Of a DNA stretch of 64,000 nt, positions 56,089-64,000 are shown in pieces. The position numbers and the translations under genes were made by a program. Source of the DNA: Owenia fusiformis (Eukaryota; Annelida; Polychaeta; Sabellida; Oweniidae); the NCBI GenBank assembly GCA_903813345.2, contig CAIIXF020000313.1, positions 25,001 to 89,000 of the forward strand. The letters run 5' to 3'. The first letter of the stretch is position 1; every line of letters begins with the position of its first letter. The notes beneath the pieces were generated by a model. That model was given only the letters and a program-made list of their open reading frames with translations, was not told the origin of the DNA and made no database searches.

Positions 56089-58164
56089 TCATATAATCTC
56101 TTGGGCATAATCGTGATCACCGAACCTTGGTGATCTCCTCAATTTCATTTTTAAAATGGGTTTTTTGTCTAGTTGCTCTTTCTTATAATCACTAGTTCGC
56201 TTTTCTAATCTTGTGTGTAAATACTGTCTAGTGTAGTATGCTCTATGAAAAGACTTGTTTTTTCTTGCATGTGGGGAATTTTTATATTTTCTCATGTATC
56301 TTTTCTTTTCACTCATGCTACGTAGATGCTTTGCAGCACTTGCTGATGATATTGGGGCCCCAATAAGTTCCAATTTGAGGTGAGTGGCATTTTCTCTTCC
56401 ATGGTTTATATCTAATACTGCAGAATGTAATCTGCCATTACATGTGGCTGAAAACACCTTGTTTTTAGGTAAATATTCTGCAATTACCTTATTTGATGCT
56501 TCATTTTTGTTTGTATGCGTGTAAAAGCGCCCGTCATTAACAGCTTCGGGGCCCAACTTCATTTCTAAAAGTACGCGTATGAATTTGCAATCTTCCTGAG
56601 ATGGCATCAATTTGTCATTCTTTGTAATTCCACACACCTTGAGATTGTGGGATGTTTCTAGCCATGATTTCTTAGCCCCTTTGCAACTATTAAGGTGGGG
56701 TCTACATTGCTCATGATTCCCCGCGTAACAGTTCACTGTACTTGTGATGACCCTATTCATGTATTGAACTGATACAACACCCAAATCATTGTATTTTTTG
56801 GCAAGCTGACCCATGATTTTGTCACACCTCTCTTTTATATCTAGGGAAAACATTTTCTGCTGGAGATCTTTGTTACCTGGGAACATATGTCTACTAAAGC
56901 TAGCTTTAAGACTGTGCTTAAATTGAAGTTGCCCTTTGTGCACTCTATCGCTAAGTTTTGTAACTTTGTGATTGCTCTGTTTTTCATCGTAAAATGACTG
57001 AGCACCAAGGGAGCCTTTAGCATCACCATCTGTAGTCAGGTATTCTATTTGCAAATTGTCTGCATCCAAATCTTTTGCAAGTTTGTACCCCATGTTGAAT
57101 TCTTGAAAAGCTTCAGATTTCTTTAGATTTGATGTACAACCATCATGGCCACCAGGACATTTAACATCAAACCCACGCGCCCTTAGGTAAGCCCCGCGCC
57201 AACATAGCTTATTATACAAGCATACAGATATTATCTGCATGGCATCGGTCATTGTTTCAACAGATACACCAACTGCTCTGGTAGCGCGCTGACCAAGCTT
57301 ACCCCAAGATCCGAATGTGCTACTACTGTAACACCCATCAAATGCTACCTGGACTTTTTTTTCATCTTTTGAAGATACACCCCTCAGTTTATTCACCTCT
57401 ATTAATTTGCTACGTCTCGTTTTTAAATCATTTTCACCCATTTTCTCAATATCTCCACTGACCGCTTTAGAATTTTTTTGCATTCCTTGGGAAGAAGGGG
57501 CCCTTGCATTGCAAGTAGCTAAAATTTTTCGAAATGCCTCAACACCAATAGAGGAGGATTGTAGAGCTACGTGTATTGCTACATTGATCTTAGCTTTCCT
57601 CCTGCCACCTTTCTTTTTTCCCTTGACTTCTTCATATAATTTGCACATTTTGGAGAGAAACCCACATTTACTACATGAAAGCTGCATTTTGCAAACTAAA
57701 CCAAATGGAATTTTTTTATGTACCTTCAAATCACCTCTACATTTTTTGCTATGGGCCCTATGATCTTTTGCTACCAAGTTGAAACAATTAATCATAGAAT
57801 TCTGACTAACTATTAGAGTTTCATCTCCACCAACAGTGCCATCTAGGGGTTCATCAGTGATGTATTTATCTGAGATTTTTGGTTCAGAAAGTTTTGGCCT
57901 TAAAATCTTACCTCTACCAGGTTGCATGTGGACATCGGGTACTTCATAACTATTCCCACCTCTACTTTTCCTGACAACTAACGAATGAGTCTCCTGATCT
58001 AGCCTCCTAATTTTTGTAGGTGGGGACGATTCCTCTTCGCGATTCGCTACCGTCCCATATGCCGGATGCTGCGTATGTCCTTCAGAAAATGTTTGCTGGT
58101 TACGAAACTTATTTTTGGAATAAAAATGACCAAATCCTCTTGGTGGTTTTGACATAGTTGACAT
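56089..58164 (-). CDS. Mutator-like DDE transposase, copy 16 (last)
   Basis: Same 691 residues as copy 1. It lies in the last module A (55561-58905), still with the full 741-bp upstream region. Confidence 0.85.
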   Translation of the reverse strand: MSTMSKPPRGFGHFYSKNKFRNQQTFSEGHTQHPAYGTVANREEESSPPTKIRRLDQETHSLVVRKSRGGNSYEVPDVHMQPGRGKILRPKLSEPKISDKYITDEPLDGTVGGDETLIVSQNSMINCFNLVAKDHRAHSKKCRGDLKVHKKIPFGLVCKMQLSCSKCGFLSKMCKLYEEVKGKKKGGRRKAKINVAIHVALQSSSIGVEAFRKILATCNARAPSSQGMQKNSKAVSGDIEKMGENDLKTRRSKLIEVNKLRGVSSKDEKKVQVAFDGCYSSSTFGSWGKLGQRATRAVGVSVETMTDAMQIISVCLYNKLCWRGAYLRARGFDVKCPGGHDGCTSNLKKSEAFQEFNMGYKLAKDLDADNLQIEYLTTDGDAKGSLGAQSFYDEKQSNHKVTKLSDRVHKGQLQFKHSLKASFSRHMFPGNKDLQQKMFSLDIKERCDKIMGQLAKKYNDLGVVSVQYMNRVITSTVNCYAGNHEQCRPHLNSCKGAKKSWLETSHNLKVCGITKNDKLMPSQEDCKFIRVLLEMKLGPEAVNDGRFYTHTNKNEASNKVIAEYLPKNKVFSATCNGRLHSAVLDINHGRENATHLKLELIGAPISSASAAKHLRSMSEKKRYMRKYKNSPHARKNKSFHRAYYTRQYLHTRLEKRTSDYKKEQLDKKPILKMKLRRSPRFGDHDYAQEII

Positions 58165-58905
58165 TGCTTGATAACTTGGAACAATCCAAAGCAGAATGAT
58201 GTTCTCCTCTCTAAGTCCAGTCTTTCAAGTGAAAGTAGTGGTTTGATAATACATGAGATGTGTTTCTGGGTGACTTGGGCAGCCATCTGACCAATTAATA
58301 ATTCCAGATTATGTTTAAAAAAGTGTCTGAAGAATGATAAAGTCTTAACACAATAAATAGTTCACTGTTTGAGTTTGAGATAAATCACCCCTAGATCAAA
58401 AGATGGCATGTCAGTACATTGTCAGTATATGTAAACAAACTGTATCTTGATTTATTTGCTAGATAAGGCATTGTTGTTCCATTTAAAGCAGACCTGGTCA
58501 AATTACCTGATTTATAGATCAGCTTTTTTATGAATATATCACAATTTTAATGAAAAAACACAATACTCATTAATTATGCGCATATTAATTAGTTATTGCA
58601 TAACTCATTTTTCGGTTCATGTTTTTCAGTAGCCGTGACTTGTTCCTACATCACATCATATAGACAACATCTCAACTGAGAGTACATACACCGATAGAGT
58701 CCATAGAAGTTGAGACAACAGCAGCACAATCAGTGTTTAACCAGTCAGCACAACCAAATATTCCATGTGAGGGTAAGTCAGAATTCAATTTTTTTTACAT
58801 AGATAAACATGGAGGAGGATTAAAAGCATTATGGACTTTTATTAAGGTAAGACAGTAGATTCACCTCACACAGGACATTGGTGCCAGGGATCAACCAGGT
58901 GTGAC

Positions 58906-59380
58906 TATTAGGTACAATACAACTCACGTGGCCTTTTGTTTACTCATCGTATAGGAAAAGTAGTCCATTTTGAAAACTGTTTGGGTGTTGGATGGTGTAT
59001 AAATGGGACATATTAGGATGCAATGTACCTCTTTGCTGGTTAATAAGTAAGTACAGACTCTTAGGCATTGGATGATAGCAGAAAACTTTCATGAAAAAAA
59101 TTGGATTATTTTTTGGTAAATATTGATGACGTAGGGGGTGTGTTGGCTGGGCCATGTTAATTTTCCATTGAAAAATCACTACGCGTGTGAACAATCCAGC
59201 GGTTCTTTTGATTTTCGTGGGATATTTTTTTCCAGACTTTTTCTGAGGTAAGTTTAAGGATATCTCTTTATTGTCTGTTAATATGAGTGAAATCGATGGG
59301 CTAGGATTTTTGTAATATTCTCTCAAACTTTGTCAATTCACCATGTTATCCTATGTCAGAAAAGTAAGTTGTTTTCTACC
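58906..59380. repeat. Module B, copy 10, forming the right end of the array
   Basis: A complete B up to its terminal CTACC. Where a TAATA core and module A would follow, the sequence becomes TTTGTTTACT and leaves the array. The array edge is thus precisely a module end. Confidence 0.85.
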
Positions 59381-59598
59381 TTTGTTTACTTCGATAATAG
59401 GCCTAAAGAGTCTGAATGAAAGACTTGCTCTGATTATGAACGAAAAAATTAATTGTTTTCAACCAATGCACACCGCGAGCCACAAATGAGACGGAAAATA
59501 CAAAATAAACTTAAAAAATAGTCGATATAGCGAGACCAGTTCAACCACTTATTGAATGTTCGTTCAAGAAATTAGAAAAAGTTTTTCAGAGGGTCTGA
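59381..59598. other. Flank between array and diverged B; nothing recognised
   Basis: The first 40 bp loosely resemble an internal part of B (TTTGTTTACT, then ATAGG and AAAG). The remainder is AT-rich with no ORF or repeat I can support. Confidence 0.4.
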
Positions 59599-60087
59599 TC
59601 AATACAACCTACTTGAGATTTGTTTTGCTCATCGTATAGGAAAAGTAGTACTTAATACACTAGTTCGTTACTTTGTAGATGTATGGCACGTATATGTGTA
59701 CATGTATTGACAATTAATGTTTGGTGATAGCATGGGCTCTACCACCTGATAGAGCCCATGGTGATAGCTAGTAGGAGTGTCAGGGACCGCTGACAGATTA
59801 TTATTTTGAACCCAAAAATTGAATTATATTTTCTGCGGTCTCAGTAAATCAATGGGGTAATCAGGTCCTACATGCTTTTTACAGGCCCAGAAATCAATGC
59901 TCGCTTATAAATGTAGCGTTCGTGGGATATTTTTTTCACCATATAACCGAACGGGAAGTTTTTGAATAGGACTACATGATCTGAATGGATGCGAGGATTC
60001 GATGGGCTGGGATTTGAGAAATTATGATTTGAACTTTGCCAATTTTACATGTATTCCAATGGGTGAAAAAGTAAGTTGCTTTCTACC
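59599..60087 (+). repeat. Diverged relative of module B outside the array (B')
   Basis: Same orientation and nearly the same length as B. Similarity runs from AATACAAC near the left end to TTTCTACC at the right end. Well-kept blocks are CTCATCGTATAGGAAAAGTA (from 59628), CGTGGGATATTTTTTTC (around 59920-59940), TCGATGGGCT (around 60000) and AAAAGTAAGTTG near 60070. The DNA between the blocks is largely different. An 11-bp direct repeat AGTTTTTCAGA stands on both sides (59580-59590 and 60090-60100), which could be a target duplication or a trace of an older tandem unit. No intact ORF like the one in B is apparent. Confidence 0.65.
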
Positions 60088-60256
60088 AGAGTTTTTCAGA
60101 AGTTATGACTTTGGCCATATTAGGGAAGTATGGTGCTTGTTATAAGTTAATTGAATTTATGATATGTGTCTTTTAGATGCTTCTTTAGTTCGTTGAATCA
60201 AGGTAAGCAGGTGTTGACGTTGGAGTTGCATTCCTCCCTAATAATTTAGGCCGTGC
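60088..60256. other. Intervening flank with possible short exon
   Basis: A polypyrimidine-rich TGTCTTTTAG before ATGCTTC near 60177 and an AAG|GTAAGC near 60200 would define a tiny exon. This resembles the layout of the start of module A, but the sequence match is too weak to call a relic of A. Confidence 0.25.
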
Positions 60257-60259
60257 CTG

Positions 60260-60378
60260 GAGAGCCTTAAAATTTAAGGCTCTCTAGCCAAATTGGTTAA
60301 CAAAATGCTAAAGAGCCTTAGATTTTAAGGTTCTTTAGCATTTCGGCTAAAGAGCCTTAAATTTTAAGGCTCTTTAGC
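60260..60378. repeat. Cluster of three AGAGCCTTAA hairpins
   Basis: Three consecutive inverted repeats share the arm AGAGCCTTAAA and its complement. Each could form a stem of 11-16 bp. Confidence 0.8.
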
Positions 60379-60405
60379 ATTTTGATAGCCAATTCTGCTA
60401 GAGAG

Positions 60406-61122
60406 CCTTAAGGTGCCATGGAAGTTAATAGGAAATGACGAAACAGGTAGTGAAATTTTTTTTTGCATTTTTAGACATTATTTGAACAAAGATAATAGAG
60501 TTCTGGTTTGACCTTCAGTCAATTTAACTATTTCCACATATCATTTACATGACAAGCATCACAATGTGCATGGTCAGAATGACCCTTATCATTATGAAAT
60601 AACCTTTTTAGCCTTTTGAAAGTGTGACTGAAAAAAGGCTAGAAGTAGGAGGTAGCCAAAGGTCACTGAACAGAATCTTTTGAATTTTTCAGATAATGTG
60701 CACAATATAATGCTCTAACTGATACAATCTTTGAAATTTTAGAAAATTGTCTTAAACAAAAATGGCGGTCATAAAAAGGAAAATAGATCGCTTTTCAAAT
60801 CAGTTTTCTCATTTTTTTTCTTTTTCTATGAATGATATCAAATTTTCAAAGATTGTATCATTTAAAGCAATATATTGGGCACATTTTCTGAAAAATTCAG
60901 TCACATTTTCATAGGGCTGAAAAAGGTTATTTCGTCATGTTTAGGGTCATTCTGATCATGACCATTGTGATCCTGGACCTGTATATGATATTTGGAACTA
61001 GTTGAATTGACTGGAGATCAAAACAGAACTCTGTTATCTTTGTTCAAAAAATGTTTAAAAATGCAAAAAAATGGTCACTTCCTGTTTTGTCATTTCCTGT
61101 TAACTTCCATAGCACCTTAAGG
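60406..61122. repeat. Long imperfect foldback, about 717 bp
   Basis: The left arm begins CCTTAAGGTGCCATGGAAG and the right arm ends CTTCCATAGCACCTTAAGG. The outer 42 bp agree at about 39 positions. Pairing resumes at intervals inward, for example GATACAATCTTTGAAA (about 60721) against TTTCAAAGATTGTATC (about 60845). The unpaired middle is roughly 100 bp (60741-60840). No ORF is present. It could be a foldback-type or miniature inverted-repeat element nested in the larger element. Confidence 0.75.
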
Positions 61123-62286
61123 AATTCCAGATGACAGAAATGACGAAATATTGCTTCTGGGACAAGATCAAACGACTTTGACGTATTCTATACCCAACCT
61201 ATTTTGTAATTTAACAATCAGCACAAATATACATACCATATTAGCAGATATCGGACAAATTCAAAAAGAAATATTTTTGATCGATAAAATCACTGATTAT
61301 TAAACCGGAAGTGTCTTCTCTGAGGTCCGCGAAGAAGATTAAGAAGAAAACATATAAAGATTTCAGTCAATTCAATTTTGCCGTCGATTTAGTTTTAAAT
61401 GGTTCTAGATAATCTCCGAATGAGATCTCTGAGAAAAATAAAAGTTCTTTAAACCTTTTCAAACCTCAGTCTAAATTTGGCTTTTTAAAGGTTCAAACGT
61501 CGACTTTGAATGGACCTCTATGCATATATCGAAAAAAGGTAAACCAGAGAAGGTGTAAGACCAGGCACCCAGGGGTTCACTCCAATATTCTTCTTAATAC
61601 CTACAGTATGTGCCGCCCTAAAGACCCCCATTTTGAGCATTTTTTCCATGTATATTTCCTCTTAACGTGTTAAATTGTTTGAATGTTTTCATGTTAAATT
61701 CGTCTGAGACTAATAAATGACTAAAAAATCAACTTTTCATTTGTTCCAGGCCTCAGCAACTGATTTAACAAATTTAATATAATTTTCTGTAGAAAAACTG
61801 AATTTTGACTAAAAAGAGTACTTTCTTAGACAATTTTCCATATTTCTTTCCTCTCAGATTGGCCAAGTTCCATGTTTTATGCTCAAAGCCAAAATTGCCC
61901 GTGCTGCACATACCTACCCAAATTATTTGAAGTGACCCCCCGGGACCAGGCAATCATGTAAGATGTCTGAGAGTCACATTTATTGATGAATTTGATGCTA
62001 GCCTAAAATCGTTGATACATACAAATGAAAGACTTTTGAGCGGAAGTTTTTGCAAAAATTTGTGAAAAAATATCTTGTCAGCTGATGGAAAATCCTAAAA
62101 AAAGCATTGAAATCTAAAAGGCAATAGATTTTGAAGTGTATTCTGTGATGTCCCCGGGCTGATGTCCCTGCATTCACGATAAACTGCGTCAAGATGGAGC
62201 AAGCCCAAAAATTCTAGAAAAATTGTGTACATAATTACCGGAGCTCAGAGAACAAACTTCCGGCTTGTTTTTCATAACAAAAAAAG
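61123..62286. other. Interior of inverted-repeat element, no gene seen
   Basis: AT-rich sequence without a credible coding region. The 64-codon ORF on the - strand (61998-62192) has no recognisable features. I see no structured repeat here. Confidence 0.4.
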
Positions 62287-62356
62287 TGCTGAAATGTGGA
62301 ATCGAACCCACGTCGCAGAAGTGCTAAGGGAACGCCTAAACCACTACACCAGAGTG
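62287..62356 (-). pseudogene. tRNA-like relic (possible SINE head)
   Basis: Read on the - strand, TGGTGTAGTGG fits a Pol III A box and GGTTCGATTCC fits the B box, spaced as in a tRNA. A T-run follows at the 3' side (- strand). The T-stem appears to have lost one base and the acceptor stem does not pair cleanly, so a working tRNA is unlikely and I assign no anticodon. Confidence 0.6.
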
Positions 62357-62553
62357 ATTTTTACTTGATTGCAATAAAATTTTCGAAACTTAATGGTGAT
62401 ATACATGTGTGATATTTTTTAAGTGGCATTCTGGGTTGAAAAACTTTCGAGAGGCTGTTGTTTTTTGTTAGATTACGAAAACATCAATAAAAAACAAAAT
62501 AAACACGGATTATAAATACAAAGGCTCTCTAGCCAAAATACTATATGTTCACA

Positions 62554-62622
62554 GCTAAATAGCCTTAAATTTTAAGGCTCTTTAGCATTTTGGCTAAAGA
62601 GCCTTAAAATTTAAGGTTCTCC
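62554..62622. repeat. Two AGAGCCTTAA hairpins at right end of the element
   Basis: Same palindromic unit as at 60260-60378, in mirrored order, closing the inverted-repeat element. Confidence 0.75.
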
Positions 62623-62763
62623 AGACACTTCGAATAATTTATAGTAATAGACTCCCGGGGATAGACTATAATTTGGGATGGTTGATTTCTTCAGTTTCTT
62701 ACTTCTACCAAAGTAGGATTGGCTCCCAGGATCGAGACTCGATATTTTCCATCAATGAATTCT

Positions 62764-63005
62764 AAATACAACCACAAAGTATGGTACAATTGTGAACAAT
62801 GTTAAATACAACCACAAAGCTATGGTACTACTGTGACAATGCTAGATTGCAACCACAAAGTCTGGTACAACTGTAAACAATGGCAAATACAAGGTCCACA
62901 AAGTCTGGAAAATGCTAAATACTACCATAATTGTCTCGTACGTGTTTGACAATGTTAAAATACGACAACAAAGTCTGGTATGACCGTGACAATGCTAAAT
63001 GCTAA
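62764..63005. repeat. Degenerate minisatellite, about six units of 40 bp
   Basis: Successive units follow AAATACAACCACAAAG then TCTGGTACAAC then TGTGACAATGCT, with substitutions and short indels between units. It is diverged, so old compared with the array. Confidence 0.8.
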
Positions 63006-63148
63006 TGTTCCCGAGGCCTATGGTAGTAATAATATACAGGCACATGTACTAAGCTTAAAACGGTTTTTCCACAGGCCTACATGTATGATGTACATCGTAT
63101 TGCATGTTTATATTTTCAGTGCTTTTAAACCTCATTGGTGATGTTGAA

Positions 63149-63315
63149 ATGGCTTCAGTACCACCTCCCCCACCGCCTCCAATAAGTGCTGCACTAAAGC
63201 CTCATATGCCATTTGTAAACAAAGAAGATTTAAAGAACGTCTGTGCACATGTAGAGTATGATGAAGCTTATTTACTGAAGGAGATCAGAAAACGGGTAGC
63301 ATTTCTTAGGACCAG
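63149..63315 (+). CDS. Possible first coding exon of a host gene, poly-proline N-terminus
   Basis: A strong acceptor (TATATTTTCAG) ends at 63119 and a donor CAG|GTATAG starts at 63316. Between them the frame from ATG 63149 gives MASVPPPPPPPISAALKPHM and then a charged segment rich in D, E, K and R. Upstream in-frame codons back to 63104 would cross the acceptor, so I prefer the internal ATG. I do not recognise the family. Further exons would lie to the right of the window. The unbroken 87-codon frame and the proline run make it more than a chance ORF, but expression data are needed to confirm it. Confidence 0.35.
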
Positions 63316-64000
63316 GTATAGTCCACTGATCTTTTCAGGATTTTTTCAACATGGTGCTGAATACTAATTTTACCTATTTTGGCCAAGTATTTTGACCAAG
63401 TATTCAATAGGCTACAGTTGTATTTCACACATTTGGCAAGATGCAAACATGTTTTCAAATGACAAAATAAGAAGTAGCGACATCTTGTTATACATGTAGT
63501 CTCAAGTTTTTGTGGATGGTGTTTGGCAGTTGGTGTTTGGCATCTGTAACAAAAGGCATTTTGTGGATGGTGTCTGTAACAATTTAAACATGGTAATGCC
63601 TTGTTGTAAAAGCAATACTTAAGCAAAGGACGATTCTCAGTTTGGAGAACGAAGTTCATCAATCTAAATGAGCATTATCCCTGCTTCGGACAATTTGATT
63701 TTTTTACATAATATAGATTTGAATGTCTTCTTTTGAATAGTCATAATTTAATTTGGGTAATATTTCTAGATTTTCCGCAAAAAAATATTAGCGCAGTACA
63801 CTGATGAACTTCTTTCTCCAAATCTAGACTTGTATTTTATTGAATCAGTCTACTGCAGGTTACCCCTGCTTCGGACAATTGTGATATTTTTACATCTTGT
63901 AGATTTAAATGTCTTCTTCTGTATATTCATAATTTAATATGGGTGATATTTTTATTTTTCATAAAAAAAATATTAGCCCAGGACACTGTTCTACAAATTG
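63316..64000. other. Presumed intron or intergenic DNA
   Basis: Apart from the 185-bp duplication, I see no gene. The 118-codon ORF on the - strand (63306-63662) is Cys/His-rich by composition but has no ordered motif and overlaps the putative exon. Confidence 0.4.
63679..64000. repeat. Direct duplication with 185-bp period
   Basis: CCCTGCTTCGGACAATT begins at 63679 and again at 63864. Both copies continue in parallel (TAGATTT, AATGTCTTCTT, CATAATTTAAT, AAAAATATTAGC, ACACTG) with moderate divergence. The second copy is cut by the window edge. Confidence 0.8.

Larger units (their letters stand above)
1..59380. repeat. Tandem array of two modules, A (3345 bp) and B (475 bp)
   Basis: Seen directly: endonuclease start codons are spaced 3345, 3820, 3819 or 4295 bp apart. 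These spacings equal A, A+B, A+B with one base lost, and A+B+B. All units have the same orientation. The left end is cut by the window; the right end falls exactly at the outer end of a B module. Differences I noticed between copies are the W of the TAWTA joints, a G/A variant near 1623 and 12609, a related change near 23116, C9389T, G38947A, G48995T and one A lost near 40475. Such uniformity implies very recent amplification or strong homogenisation. The irregular placing of B argues against a simple assembly duplication, although copy number in such arrays is easily mis-assembled. Confidence 0.97.
60257..62624. mobile_element. Inverted-repeat DNA element with hairpin-rich ends
   Basis: The left end begins CTGGAGAGCCTTAAA and the right end, read in reverse complement, begins CTGGAGAACCTTAAA. 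The match continues for about 30 bp. Each end holds near-palindromes built on AGAGCCTTAAATTTTAAGGC: about 60260-60284, 60306-60340 and 60346-60378 on the left, and 62554-62585 and 62592-62622 on the right. There is no transposase ORF inside, so the element is probably non-autonomous. The interior has a large foldback (60406-61122) and a tRNA-like relic. I could not find a clear target duplication. Confidence 0.55.

Noticed and set aside
1-59380. CRISPR-like or prokaryotic operon interpretation of the regular repeats
   Set aside because: The units are kilobase-long and gene-bearing with eukaryotic splice signals; no short repeat-spacer pattern or bacterial ribosome sites.
60088-60256. Relic of module A following B'
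   Set aside because: The layout of acceptor-like sites is similar, but the bases do not align well enough by eye; a sensitive alignment would be needed.
61998-62192. 64-codon - strand ORF in the flank
   Set aside because: Short, no motif, in AT-rich noncoding DNA.
63306-63662. 118-codon - strand ORF near the right edge
   Set aside because: Cys/His content is not arranged as zinc fingers, and it overlaps the better-supported + strand exon.

Overview
The window looks like nuclear DNA of a metazoan, probably a marine invertebrate. The evidence is AT-rich sequence, spliceosomal-type GTAAGT donors and polypyrimidine-AG acceptors, a tRNA-derived repeat relic, foldback and inverted-repeat DNA elements, and a Mutator-like transposase of a kind common in invertebrate genomes. 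No host gene is recognised well enough to name a species.

Positions 1-59380 (93% of the window) are one head-to-tail array that continues beyond the left edge. It is built from two modules. Module A (3345 bp) carries two convergent genes: a 125-aa His-Cys-box (I-PpoI-type) homing endonuclease on the + strand and a 691-aa Mutator-like DDE transposase on the - strand, separated by 23 bp. Module B (475 bp) has no convincing gene and has inverted termini (TATTAGGTA...TACCTAATA). The order is A0(partial)-B-A-A-B-A-B-A-A-B-A-A-A-A-B-A-A-B-A-B-B-A-A-A-B-A-B: 16 complete A, one partial A and 10 B. All 16 complete copies of both genes are intact. I noticed only a handful of base differences in about 59 kb.

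All four joint types (A-A, A-B, B-A, B-B) meet at a 5-bp core, TAWTA. A-B joints always carry TATTA, B-A joints always carry TAATA (its reverse complement), and A-A joints carry either one. This pattern fits precise removal of B from an A-B-A ancestor with either end's core surviving. The B-B joint shares a single core, as a B circle junction would. The array stops exactly at the outer end of a B module.

How the parts may work together is inference. The endonuclease ORF lies at the left edge of A, but the best upstream exon and control region lie at the right edge of the preceding A, so the gene is complete only in a tandem or circular form. The core and B fall inside its presumed 5' intron. 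The endonuclease or the transposase (or both) could act on the TAWTA joints.

The right flank (59381-64000) holds a diverged relative of B (about 59599-60087) and an inverted-repeat element with hairpin termini (60257-62624). That element contains a 0.7-kb foldback and a tRNA-like relic. Beyond it are a degenerate 40-bp minisatellite, a possible host exon encoding a poly-proline N-terminus (63149-63315), and a 185-bp direct duplication at the window edge.
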